Source: Sphingobacterium athyrii | Lineage (GTDB): Bacteria > Bacteroidota > Bacteroidia > Sphingobacteriales > Sphingobacteriaceae | Assembly: GCF_003071065.1 (NCBI RefSeq) | Contig: NZ_QCXX01000004.1 | Location: forward strand, 614-64,613 | Length of the DNA stretch: 64,000 bases | Direction of reading: 5' to 3' | In this document: positions 36,051-44,662 of the stretch, one piece after another | Layout: each line of letters opens with the position of its first letter | Numbering within the stretch: the first letter of the stretch is position 1 | Position numbers and translations under genes: made by a program | The notes under the pieces: generated by a model | What the model was told of the DNA's origin: nothing | The model's database searches: none | Seen by the model: the letters and a program-made list of their open reading frames with translations, nothing else

Positions 36051-36066
36051 CAAAAACAAGCGCGAA

Positions 36067-36513
36067 ATGATTAAGTTTGATGAATTAAAAGTAGGAGATA
36101 TTCCAGCCATTGTAACAATGATGGAAGCATTTTATGCCATCGATGGGTACGATATCGACCGCAAGACAACGATTGACAATTTTGATCTTTTCGTTAATGA
36201 CCCTCAACTTGGACAAGCTTGGTTGATTCGCAAAGGAGAAGATATTTTGGGTTATATGATCGTCGCTTATTTCTTCAGTTTTGAATTCAAAGGAAGAGTT
36301 GGGCTTCTCGATGAACTTTTTGTGGGCGAAAAAGCCAGGGGGATGGGGCTTGGAAAATTAGCCGTCGATTTTGTAACTTCCTACCTAGAATCGAAGAATT
36401 GTAAAATGATCTTGCTGGAAGTCGAGGAACATAACGAGCGGGCCATTCATCTGTATAAGAAAAATGGTTTTGCTTTTCACCCGCGCAAATTTATGCGTAA
36501 ACACATCAATTAG
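36067..36513 (+). CDS. GNAT-family N-acetyltransferase
   Basis: 148 residues of GNAT fold. The acetyl-CoA-binding motif A is at ~75-105: LLDELFVGEKARGMGLGKLAVDFV (R/Q-x-x-G-x-G/A pattern as RGMGLG), and motif B follows as NERAIHLYKKNGFAFHPRKFM. Acceptor unknown. The M16 peptidase gene follows by 18 nt on the same strand, so the two are probably one transcript, but nothing in the sequence ties their functions. Confidence 0.92.
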   Translation: MIKFDELKVGDIPAIVTMMEAFYAIDGYDIDRKTTIDNFDLFVNDPQLGQAWLIRKGEDILGYMIVAYFFSFEFKGRVGLLDELFVGEKARGMGLGKLAVDFVTSYLESKNCKMILLEVEEHNERAIHLYKKNGFAFHPRKFMRKHIN

Positions 36514-36531
36514 AGAAATTTCATAAACTGA

Positions 36532-37761
36532 ATGGAGTACGAAATCATTAGACTTTCAAATGGAATCCGTGTGGTATTCCAATATCAAAATTTGCCGGTA
36601 ACCCATGTGTGCATGGTCATCAATGCGGGCTCCAGGGACGAATCGGAGGGTAAATTCGGGGTTGCGCATTTTATTGAACATCTTTTATTTAAACGAACTG
36701 AGAAACGCTCAACGCAGCAGATTATCGATCATCTGGAGTCTGTCGGTGGTGACCTGAATGCTTACACCACAAAAGAATATACCTGTGTCCATGCATCTGT
36801 ACTACAGCCGTATCTCAACCGGGCACTGGATCTATTTGAAGATATTTTCTTTCATTCTACTTTTCCCGAAGTGGAAATGGATAAAGAAAAATCAGTTATC
36901 GTTGATGAAATGGCTTCTTATCTGGATAGCCCGGAAGAATCCATCGTCGATGATTTTGAGGATCTCGTGTTTAAAGACTCTGGTTTAGGGCACAATATAT
37001 TGGGACTTGAAGATCAGCTTTTAGCCTTGCAGAAGAATGATATTACAGACTTTATGCGCTCAAACTACGATACGCATGAGATGGTGATCGGTATTACAGG
37101 TAATTACAGTCTAAAAGAGGTCGAGAAGTTGTTGCATAAGGTCTTTGGAGGGATAGGACAACATGCAATTTCACGTTCCAGAAATGATGTAAAACCAATT
37201 ACTGCGCAGCATCTTGAAGTCCCCAAGCCCATTAATCAGGTGCATTATATGCTCGGGTCATTGGCTTACGACTACCGTGATGAGCGCAAAACGGGCCTGT
37301 TGCTTTTGAATAATATGTTGGGAGGGATGGGAATGGGGTCGATCCTCAACCTTTCTATTCGGGAAAAATACGGGATTGCCTATACCATCGAATCCAATTA
37401 CACGATCTTTTCAGATACAGGATTATTTAGCATCTATCTAGGGACCGATGAGGAAAAGGTTGAAAAAGCTAAAAAGCTCGTATTTAAAGAGCTACATAAA
37501 ATGTGTGAGCAGCCACTTTCCGAAATCAAATTGAAGAAAGCAAAGCAGAAATTTATTGGCCAAATTGCCCTGACGGAAGAAAATAGAATGAGCATGATTA
37601 TTTCGGCGGCGAAGAATGTGATGGATTATGACCGTGTTATCTTATTGAATGAGGTAATCGAGAAAATACAACATTTAGATCGCACAAATCTTTTGGCGAT
37701 TGCACAAGACGTGTTTGATCCCCGGAAGATGCTGTCGTTGAGTTTTGTTCCGGAAGATTAA
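36532..37761 (+). CDS. M16-family zinc metallopeptidase
   Basis: 409 residues. It has the inverted zinc motif HFIEH (His 46, Glu 49, His 50) and the downstream acidic ligand in the VIVDEMASYLDSPEE region. The second half is the inactive M16 domain with the conserved REKYGIAYTIESNYT (R/Y pair) motif, so one polypeptide carries the two homologous halves typical of processing-peptidase-like enzymes. It has no signal peptide, so it is probably cytoplasmic. It follows the GNAT gene. Confidence 0.94.
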   Translation: MEYEIIRLSNGIRVVFQYQNLPVTHVCMVINAGSRDESEGKFGVAHFIEHLLFKRTEKRSTQQIIDHLESVGGDLNAYTTKEYTCVHASVLQPYLNRALDLFEDIFFHSTFPEVEMDKEKSVIVDEMASYLDSPEESIVDDFEDLVFKDSGLGHNILGLEDQLLALQKNDITDFMRSNYDTHEMVIGITGNYSLKEVEKLLHKVFGGIGQHAISRSRNDVKPITAQHLEVPKPINQVHYMLGSLAYDYRDERKTGLLLLNNMLGGMGMGSILNLSIREKYGIAYTIESNYTIFSDTGLFSIYLGTDEEKVEKAKKLVFKELHKMCEQPLSEIKLKKAKQKFIGQIALTEENRMSMIISAAKNVMDYDRVILLNEVIEKIQHLDRTNLLAIAQDVFDPRKMLSLSFVPED

Positions 37762-37778
37762 TATTTGATAGAATTCTA

Positions 37779-37786
37779 TATATTTG
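37779..37786 (+). promoter_or_regulatory. Promoter -7 element (TATATTTG) of fabD
   Basis: Exact TAnnTTTG giving a leader of about 68 nt. The leader contains a small perfect hairpin, GAGCT-TGCG-AGCTC (37817-37830). Confidence 0.45.
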
Positions 37787-37859
37787 CGGTTACAGTAGTT
37801 CTTAAAATATGAAACCGAGCTTGCGAGCTCTCATCAGCCATTAAAGAAAAATATAACAG

Positions 37860-38750
37860 ATGAAAACAGCATATGTATTTCCTGGTCAAGGAGCCCAATT
37901 TGTTGGGATGGGGCAAGACCTGTATAATTTAAATGAAGAAACAAAAGCTTTATTCGAGAAAGCAAATGATATTTTGGGATTTCGTATCACGGATACTATG
38001 TTTTCCGGTACGGATGAAGAATTGAAACAGACCAATGTAACGCAACCTGCGATTTTTTTGCATTCTGTTATTTTGGCGAAGGCATTAGGCGATTCTTTCC
38101 AGCCAGACATGGTTGCAGGACATTCCTTGGGTGAGTTTTCGGCATTGGTGGCAGCTGGTGCTTTAAGTTTCGAAGATGGATTGAAATTGGTATCCCAGCG
38201 TGCAAATGCCATGCAAAAAGCTTGTGAATTGCAACCTTCAACAATGGCGGCAATTTTAGGATTGGAAGACGCCATCGTAGAAGAGATTTGTGCTAAAGTG
38301 GATGATGTTGTTGTTGCAGCGAACTACAATTGTCCGGGACAATTGGTGATCTCAGGATCAATCGAAGGTGTAGATAAAGCCTGTGCCTTATTGACTGAGG
38401 CTGGAGCGAAGAGAGCACTAAAATTAAATGTTGGTGGTGCATTCCACTCTCCCTTGATGGAATCCGCTAAAGTGGAATTGCAAGCAGCGATTGAAGCTAC
38501 GGATATTCTATCTCCGAGATGTCCAATTTATCAGAATATTGATGCGCAGCCACAAACGGAACCTGCTATTATTAAGCAAAATTTGATCGCACAGTTGACT
38601 GGGGCTGTTCGTTGGACACAGACTGTACAAAATATGCTCGCGGATGGTGCCACAGCATTTGTGGAAGTTGGTCCGGGAAATGTCTTGCAAGGTTTAGTAA
38701 AAAAAGTAGATCGTCAGGTATCAACTTCAGCAGCTTCTGTAACAGCTTAA
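37860..38750 (+). CDS. fabD: Malonyl-CoA:ACP transacylase
   Basis: 296 residues. It loads malonyl groups onto acyl carrier protein in fatty-acid synthesis. N-terminal YVFPGQGAQFVGMG, nucleophile elbow GHSLGEFSALVAAG (Ser 89), substrate-binding Arg in SQRANAMQ, and catalytic His in GGAFHSPLM (His 195). The C-terminal VEVGPGNVLQGLVKK motif is complete. It is a lone gene here, away from other fab genes, with its own promoter and terminator. Confidence 0.97.
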   Translation: MKTAYVFPGQGAQFVGMGQDLYNLNEETKALFEKANDILGFRITDTMFSGTDEELKQTNVTQPAIFLHSVILAKALGDSFQPDMVAGHSLGEFSALVAAGALSFEDGLKLVSQRANAMQKACELQPSTMAAILGLEDAIVEEICAKVDDVVVAANYNCPGQLVISGSIEGVDKACALLTEAGAKRALKLNVGGAFHSPLMESAKVELQAAIEATDILSPRCPIYQNIDAQPQTEPAIIKQNLIAQLTGAVRWTQTVQNMLADGATAFVEVGPGNVLQGLVKKVDRQVSTSAASVTA

Positions 38751-38773
38751 TAATTTGTCGTAACTAAAAATTT

Positions 38774-38805
38774 AAAGGGGCAGTTCACCAACTGGCCCTT
38801 TTTTT
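38774..38805 (+). terminator. Intrinsic terminator of fabD
   Basis: 12-bp stem (AAAGGGGCAGTT with AACTGGCCCTTT, one G/G mismatch), CACC loop and T-rich tail. Confidence 0.88.
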
Positions 38806-38872
38806 ATATTTAAAAGCCAACAGCACTTTCTTGATAAAATGTAGATTAAAGGAACATCAATAGCTGACTTTT

Positions 38873-38927
38873 GACGGTGCTCGTACGGTTCTTCTTCGGT
38901 GATTGTACGGTGCTGGTTCGGTCATGA
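38873..38927. repeat. Five tandem 11-bp repeats, core (T/A)CGGT
   Basis: Five consecutive 11-nt units with the pattern T-A/T-C-G-G-T-n-n-T-n-n: gACGGTGCTCG, TACGGTTCTTC, TTCGGTGATTG, TACGGTGCTGG, TTCGGTCATGA. The period equals about one helical turn. It lies in the ~200-nt intergenic region between the fabD terminator and the end of the leftward RDD gene, with no ORF through it. I recall similar CGGT-rich tandem units in other Sphingobacteriaceae genomes, but cannot verify this here. Confidence 0.7.
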
Positions 38928-39007
38928 GCGTATAAGATCCGTATTATATCCGATTAATATTCGTCTCTTAACCAGGTATTAGCAGAACTTAATAAGGTAT
39001 TGTGGGG

Positions 39008-39739
39008 CTATTTGTCCTTAAACATGCTATAGTGATCTTTCATGACTTGTAGAACGAAATCATTCGGGGTCATCTTTTCGGGATGTTTAACCTCCATAAT
39101 TGTTTCTAAACGTTGAACCAGGGCGGTCAGTATGCCTACATCCCGTCTGTCAAATGCAGTTTGATAAACATCTTTGATCACATTAGCGTCTTTGTCGCTT
39201 AACTTGATGACCTGAGGAAACAAAATAGGATGATTTTCAAAAGTTTCCTCATAGATGGTATCGCTGAGCTTCAGACCGGGTTTCAAACTAATGACAGATG
39301 TTTCTCCGGCAATATCCCCAATACGCTGACCATGTTTGGAGAGGACAATTGAGGTAATTGCAATACCGCCCATTGTCATCCATATATCGACGATTGATAA
39401 GGTCCAGCGGGATAGGTATTGATAAAAATCAGCGCGTGAACCATCAAGCTTCACCACTTTAATTTTCATAATCTTTTTACCGATAGTTTGTCCGCCGAAT
39501 GCTGTTTCAGTAATTAAGGTATAAAAAAATGCGGGTAATGTCATTCCCATTATAATACCATAGAAAAGATAGGGGTCGCTGCTTGTGATATTTAATGCAT
39601 CCAACAGAAACATACAAAAGAAAAAGTAACAGACAATAATAAAGTAATCAATGGCAAATGCGATCATCCTCGAACCTAGGCTAGCAAGATTATACTGGAT
39701 TTTTACATTTTGTGCTGTGTTTATCTCAAGCTTATTCAT
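39008..39739 (-). CDS. RDD-family membrane protein
   Basis: 243 residues. It has the RDD signature SLGSRMIAFAIDYFIIV (R..D) and GQTIGKKIMKIKVV (typical second half), with three to four membrane helices between 20 and 150. The last ~80 residues are a soluble helical tail (NDFVLQVMKDHYSM). RDD proteins are of unknown or variable function (some are Na+/H+ antiporters). It is divergent from the SpoIIM gene by 29 nt and belongs with the following membrane/MoxR cluster. Confidence 0.9.
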   Translation of the reverse strand: MNKLEINTAQNVKIQYNLASLGSRMIAFAIDYFIIVCYFFFCMFLLDALNITSSDPYLFYGIIMGMTLPAFFYTLITETAFGGQTIGKKIMKIKVVKLDGSRADFYQYLSRWTLSIVDIWMTMGGIAITSIVLSKHGQRIGDIAGETSVISLKPGLKLSDTIYEETFENHPILFPQVIKLSDKDANVIKDVYQTAFDRRDVGILTALVQRLETIMEVKHPEKMTPNDFVLQVMKDHYSMFKDK

Positions 39740-39768
39740 ATATTTGGTTTAGCCAGTTAAAAAAATTA

Positions 39769-40731
39769 ATGAGAGAAGCATCATTTGTAGAACGAAATAA
39801 AGAAAAATGGACGTTAATTGAAAATAATTTGTCAATTAACATACAGGTAGACCCAGATGAATTGGCATCGAACTATATTGAGCTAACAAATGATCTGGCT
39901 TATGCGCAGACATTTTATCCCAATAGTAAGGTACGAAATTATTTAAATGAACTTGCTGTAACTGCACATCAAAAAATCTATAAGGATCGAAAAGCCTCCA
40001 ATAGTAAATTCAAGTCTTTTATCAACGAGGAGATTCCACAGGCAATTTGGTCAATTCGTAGGCAGCTTTTTTATTCCCTATTGATTTTTGTTCTTGCATC
40101 AGCGATTGGCTTCCTTTCGGCGATGTACGATATAGATTTTATTCGGCTTATTTTGGGAGATTTTTATGTAGATTCCACCATAGAGAGTATTAAAGCAGGC
40201 GATCCTGCGGCAGTTTATGGTAAAGGAAGTAATTTTGGATCAGCGATCTGGATTACAATCAATAATGTCCGTGTGGCTTTTATGGCTTTTGCTTTTGGGC
40301 TATTTTTGAGCATTGGTACGGGCTATATATTGTTTAGCAATGGCATTATGTTGGGCGCTTTCCATCAGATGTTTTTTCAATATGGTGTGATGGGAAAGGC
40401 TATGTCGGCGATCTGGATCCATGGCACGATTGAAATTTCTGTGATTATTGTCGCTGGAGGATGTGGGCTTGCAATCGGAAATAGCATTTTGTTTCCCAAA
40501 TCTTATACCCGGATGGCTTCTTTTGTTCAGACAGCAAAGACAGCCATGAAAGTATTGGTCAGTACGGTACCATTTTTTATCGTCGCTGGTACATTAGAAG
40601 GTTTTGTAACAAGATATTATAATGTATCTGTTTGGCTCAGTCTATTCATCATACTCCTGTCATTGCTGGCAATACTATTTTTTTATGTTATTAACCCCTA
40701 TCGATTAGCAAAACGATTTCAATGGAAGTAG
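39769..40731 (+). CDS. SpoIIM-family (stage II sporulation protein M-like) membrane protein
   Basis: 320 residues. A soluble N-terminal part (~1-100), then five to six membrane helices; the core ALASAIGFLSAMYDIDFI, NNVRVAFMAFAFGLFLSIGTGYILFSNGIMLGAF and HGTIEISVIIVAGGCGLAIG match SpoIIM/DUF95. The organism is not a spore-former; in this phylum the gene travels with RDD, DUF4129 and MoxR/DUF58 genes. Start at 39769 rather than an upstream frame extension into the divergent gene. It overlaps the next gene by 10 nt. Confidence 0.9.
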   Translation: MREASFVERNKEKWTLIENNLSINIQVDPDELASNYIELTNDLAYAQTFYPNSKVRNYLNELAVTAHQKIYKDRKASNSKFKSFINEEIPQAIWSIRRQLFYSLLIFVLASAIGFLSAMYDIDFIRLILGDFYVDSTIESIKAGDPAAVYGKGSNFGSAIWITINNVRVAFMAFAFGLFLSIGTGYILFSNGIMLGAFHQMFFQYGVMGKAMSAIWIHGTIEISVIIVAGGCGLAIGNSILFPKSYTRMASFVQTAKTAMKVLVSTVPFFIVAGTLEGFVTRYYNVSVWLSLFIILLSLLAILFFYVINPYRLAKRFQWK

Positions 40732-41633
40732 ATTTTGAATTTCAGAAAGAACGAAAGATAGGCGATTTTGTCCAGAGCTTTATTGATCTTTTCAAATTGA
40801 TCTATAAACATTTCGTGACGACCATATTTGGGTTGTCTGTATTACCGCTAGCAGCAATAGCGTTGGTATACTATTTCCTTTCTACAAAAATTACGTTCTC
40901 TGCACACAGTAGTTCATTTGAAGATATTGATGGATTTACCTGGGCGGCATTACTGATCATGGCCCTAATTGCGCTGGGATTATACGTATATGGAATTTCT
41001 ATCGAATACTTTATTCTGCTGAAAGAACGTAAAAACACATTGTTCACAGGAAAGGAGGTCCTACGAAATTTTAGGACAAATATAGGCAAGTATTTTATGT
41101 TCTTATTTGCGATGATCTTGGCTTTGATCGTTGTTTTTATACCTCTCGCCATCGTTGCGGTAATCTCGGCATTTATCCCGTTTATCGGAAGCTTTGCAAT
41201 TGGTATATTAATGTCAATGGTAGGAATTTGGTTATTTAGTTCGTTTTTATTTTATCGTGAAGGTTATTCAGATTTGGGGAGCTGTTTTACAGATGCTTAT
41301 GTTATGCTGAGCAAAAAATTGATCCAATATGGTGTAGCGACATATATCGTCAATTTTATTTTCCAGATGGCTGTTATGATGATCTCTGTAATTCCTTTAA
41401 TAATTGTTTCGCTGATATCTTACAATTTTTTGGGGATGGAAGCTGCCTTCTTTGATTCATCCTGGGGTAAATTACTGATGACTTTGGGCGGGATGTTTAT
41501 TACCCTATTTACATTATTTTTATATATGTCCGGTGTCTTGGCCAACGGCATAATTTACGAAACGGCCAAGGATCTCAAATTCGGGGAACGCATTTATGGG
41601 ATGATTGATCAGATTGGAGGTGGAAATGAATAG
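40722..41633 (+). CDS. Polytopic membrane protein, DUF4013-like
   Basis: 303 residues with about six membrane helices (~37-55, 70-92, 125-150, 155-180, 205-235, 255-280) and a short acidic N-terminus. No catalytic motif. It resembles the membrane domains of the DUF4013/glycerophosphodiesterase-membrane-domain type, but this is a weak call. Its place in an overlapping gene chain (10 nt with the SpoIIM gene, 8 nt with the DUF4129 lipoprotein) shows that it is a member of the cluster. Confidence 0.75.
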   Translation: MEVDFEFQKERKIGDFVQSFIDLFKLIYKHFVTTIFGLSVLPLAAIALVYYFLSTKITFSAHSSSFEDIDGFTWAALLIMALIALGLYVYGISIEYFILLKERKNTLFTGKEVLRNFRTNIGKYFMFLFAMILALIVVFIPLAIVAVISAFIPFIGSFAIGILMSMVGIWLFSSFLFYREGYSDLGSCFTDAYVMLSKKLIQYGVATYIVNFIFQMAVMMISVIPLIIVSLISYNFLGMEAAFFDSSWGKLLMTLGGMFITLFTLFLYMSGVLANGIIYETAKDLKFGERIYGMIDQIGGGNE

Positions 41634-42486
41634 GCTACTATTCTTTTTTTCCTTTGTATACATGCTTTCATTAAGCGCCTGTGACCCCAAACCGCAGACT
41701 GAGGATTCGGAAACGTATACAGCAGACTCGGTGGCTGTGGATTCTGCCGCCCTCACCATAGATTCTGCTACGGTGGATTCCGTTACGATGGCTAAAGCAG
41801 CGGATAGTAAAGATGACCTTTGGGATCCGCATTTATTTGATTCTATTCCTAAATATAGCCAAGAACGCGCTTTTAAGATGGATCCCTATCCGGAAATTAT
41901 CAGGCGATATGAGCGTGATGATTTTGTGTATTCTGAGAATATCAAAGATAAAATAAGTGTATTGCAACGTATCTTACAACGTATTTCGGAATGGCTTGGG
42001 GATATCATGCCGGATAATCCGTATAAATTTAACAAAGAATTTGGTTATGTATTTGCCTTCTTGGCGTTAATAGCACTGGCTTTTGTACTCTATAAGGTAT
42101 TATACAATAAAAACCAGTATTTCATTAAACATGAGCAGGAAGCAGACGATTTGGATACATTGGCATATGTGGAAAGAAATTTGATGAACAGCGATCTCAG
42201 TCAGTATATTAGGGATGCTGTCGCGCAAAAAAATTATGCACTGGGAATTCGTTACCTACAATTATTGAATATTCAAAAGCTGGCACAAGCAGGTTATATT
42301 AAATGGAAGCATAGTAAAACAAATGCAGAATTTGCGAATGAGGTCCAAGATAAGAATTTGCGTGCGGGCTTCGAGGAATGTACCCGGGTATTTGACTACG
42401 TTTGGTTTGGACAATTTGAATTAAAAGAGTCCGACTTTAGTCATTATGAACAACTGTTTAACCAATATCAAAATCAAATTAAATGA
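41626..42486 (+). CDS. DUF4129-domain lipoprotein
   Basis: 286 residues. Lipoprotein signal ending LSLSAC (Cys 19), a Ser/Thr/Asp/Ala-rich linker (~25-60), one central membrane helix (~145-163), then a DUF4129 domain with YVERNLMNSDLSQYIRDAV and IKWKHSKTNAEF (the W-x-x-x-K-T-N motif). In other bacteria DUF4129 is fused to transglutaminase-like proteins. It overlaps the upstream gene by 8 nt; the ATG at 41626 gives a clean signal peptide. Confidence 0.88.
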   Translation: MNRLLFFFSFVYMLSLSACDPKPQTEDSETYTADSVAVDSAALTIDSATVDSVTMAKAADSKDDLWDPHLFDSIPKYSQERAFKMDPYPEIIRRYERDDFVYSENIKDKISVLQRILQRISEWLGDIMPDNPYKFNKEFGYVFAFLALIALAFVLYKVLYNKNQYFIKHEQEADDLDTLAYVERNLMNSDLSQYIRDAVAQKNYALGIRYLQLLNIQKLAQAGYIKWKHSKTNAEFANEVQDKNLRAGFEECTRVFDYVWFGQFELKESDFSHYEQLFNQYQNQIK

Positions 42487-43676
42487 AAGGGTCAGTAAAA
42501 TTTGGATTGATATTGCTGGGAGCTGTTTTGCTACTGATTGGCGTCATCGATATGACGAGTAAGAAACCGATTATTTGGGATCGAACTTTCGATGCAAAAG
42601 ATAAAAATCCTTTTGGAGCCTATGTGCTCCGGCAAGAATTAAAGCATATAATTGATCAGCGCAATGTCGATGTCAAGCGCCCGCTCTATGAATACCTGGA
42701 TAGTACACAGGGAACCGCAATGAATCTGCTGTTTTATACCTCGTATTTTTCCTTGGGTGAAGCCGCGGGCAATAAATTACTTGACTATGTGTCCCAAGGG
42801 GGAAAAGCAATGATTATTGCGGAAACAATTGACTATACTCTTTTGGATTCCCTAAACATAAAAGTGAAGGATTTTTATGGCTACAAGAAAGGTGTTGATA
42901 TTAAAAGTCATTTAAGGGTGAAGCTGACCAACGATAATACTAAAATTCATTATGCTAAATCGGACTTAAGTGAGGTTTTTAGTAAATTGCCAAAAAATGC
43001 GACTATTCTAGGGGGAATCACTTATCAAGATTATTTATTACCTAATTTCGTCGAAGTGAGGGTTGGTAAAGGTCGGCTTTACCTACATTTGACCCCCGAT
43101 TTATTTGGCAATTATTATTTACTGAACTCAGCTTCTCAATATGCTTATGCCGCCAAAGCATTGTCATACTTAAACGATAAACCGATTGCTTGGTATGATT
43201 TCAAGGCGAATATAGATCAATATCGCACTCCATTGCGGGTTTTATTGACCAATGAGGGGTTACGGCAAGCTTGGTATGTGCTATTGGGGGGACTTATTCT
43301 TTTACTTGTGTTTAAGAGTAAAAGAGAACAGCGTGCGGTGGCGATTGTCAAACCGGAGCCGAATCTTTCCAAAGAATTTTGTGAAACAATTGCGACCTTA
43401 TATTATGAAAACGGCACGCCGGGCAATATGGTTGATAAAAAAATAGATTATTTCCTGCACGACCTTCGGAGCCGTTTTCATATGGATACACTGGAGTTAA
43501 GAGAAAATGGGTTCTGTGAAGAATTGGCTGAGCGGTCAGGTGTTCCACTTACTGAAACACAACAGCTCATTGGGTTAATAATTCGAATGCAGGGAACACA
43601 AGTGCACGACTTGACCGAATTAAGACAGATCAATGAAATTATAGAAGATTTTAAACATAAAGCAAAAATGATATGA
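42483..43676 (+). CDS. DUF4350-domain membrane protein
   Basis: 397 residues. One N-terminal helix (~5-22), a periplasmic alpha/beta region matching DUF4350 (FGAYVLRQEL, LLDYVSQGGKAMIIAE), a second helix (~262-280) and a cytoplasmic helical tail ending in NEIIEDFKHKAKM. Overlaps the DUF4129 gene by 4 nt (ATGA) and the MoxR gene by 4 nt, so translational coupling is likely throughout. The exact function is unknown. Confidence 0.88.
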   Translation: MKGSVKFGLILLGAVLLLIGVIDMTSKKPIIWDRTFDAKDKNPFGAYVLRQELKHIIDQRNVDVKRPLYEYLDSTQGTAMNLLFYTSYFSLGEAAGNKLLDYVSQGGKAMIIAETIDYTLLDSLNIKVKDFYGYKKGVDIKSHLRVKLTNDNTKIHYAKSDLSEVFSKLPKNATILGGITYQDYLLPNFVEVRVGKGRLYLHLTPDLFGNYYLLNSASQYAYAAKALSYLNDKPIAWYDFKANIDQYRTPLRVLLTNEGLRQAWYVLLGGLILLLVFKSKREQRAVAIVKPEPNLSKEFCETIATLYYENGTPGNMVDKKIDYFLHDLRSRFHMDTLELRENGFCEELAERSGVPLTETQQLIGLIIRMQGTQVHDLTELRQINEIIEDFKHKAKMI

Positions 43677-44662
43677 GTGACTTCGATAAATATATATCTT
43701 TTGAAAACCGAATTGATATATCGGGTTTATATGAAAAAATGACTCAGGTAAAGTCGGAGGTAAAAAAAGTTATTGTAGGACAGGATCAATTGATTGATAT
43801 GTTATTGATTTCGATTTTGGCATCCGGACACTCTTTAATAGAAGGATTACCGGGTGTTGCGAAGACTTTATCTGCAAAATTAATTGCCAAGACAATCAGT
43901 AGTGACTTTAAACGGATTCAGTTCACCCCAGATTTGATGCCTTCAGACGTGACCGGGTCATCTATTCTGGATCTAAAGAGCAATGAATTTGAATTTCGCA
44001 AAGGGCCGATTTTCGCTAATATTGTTTTGATTGACGAGATCAACCGTGCTCCTGCGAAAACGCAGGCCGCGCTTTTTGAAAGTATGGCAGAGCATCAGGT
44101 TTCGGTCGATGGAAATACCTATCTCTTGCCTGTTCCATTTATAGTTTTCGCTACGCAAAATCCCATCGAGCACGAAGGAACTTATCGTTTGCCTGAGGCG
44201 CAGTTGGACCGTTTCCTTTTTAAGATCAATGTGGATTATCCGGAACTTGAGCACGAATTGGAAATTTTGAAGGAGCATCATGCACAAAAAGCATCAAACA
44301 AAGAGGATCAAGTTGGCAGTGTGGTTTCGGCGGAAGAGATTTTCTCTTTTCAGCGTCTGATCAAATCAATTTTTGTACATGACGAACTGCTAAATTATAT
44401 TGCTCAGGTGATCATAAAAACACGTACCAATCCGAGCTTAACTTTGGGGGCCTCACCGAGGGCTTCTATTGCGCTGCTGGAGTCGTCCAAAGCATCTGCG
44501 GCGTTGAGCGGACGAGATTTTGTGACGCCCGAGGATATTCGAAGAGTGGCTGCTGCGGTATTAGGTCATCGGGTCATGTTGACTCCTGAGCGAGAAATGG
44601 AAGGCTTTACAACGGCTTATGTTATAGATCAAATCATTAATTCGGTAGAAATTCCAAGATAA
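43673..44662 (+). CDS. MoxR-family AAA+ ATPase
   Basis: 329 residues. Walker A EGLPGVAKT (57-65), Walker B VLIDEINRAPAK, sensor 1 FATQNPIEHEGTYRLPEAQLDRF and a C-terminal lid. MoxR ATPases act as chaperones that activate vWA-domain partners. The gene directly after it encodes a DUF58 protein with a vWA-like fold, the usual MoxR partner; the two share one nucleotide (TAATG junction). Confidence 0.96.
   Translation: MSDFDKYISFENRIDISGLYEKMTQVKSEVKKVIVGQDQLIDMLLISILASGHSLIEGLPGVAKTLSAKLIAKTISSDFKRIQFTPDLMPSDVTGSSILDLKSNEFEFRKGPIFANIVLIDEINRAPAKTQAALFESMAEHQVSVDGNTYLLPVPFIVFATQNPIEHEGTYRLPEAQLDRFLFKINVDYPELEHELEILKEHHAQKASNKEDQVGSVVSAEEIFSFQRLIKSIFVHDELLNYIAQVIIKTRTNPSLTLGASPRASIALLESSKASAALSGRDFVTPEDIRRVAAAVLGHRVMLTPEREMEGFTTAYVIDQIINSVEIPR

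Noticed and set aside
38803-39007. CRISPR-type array
   Set aside because: The repeat units are only 11 bp, directly adjacent and without spacers, and no cas gene is near.
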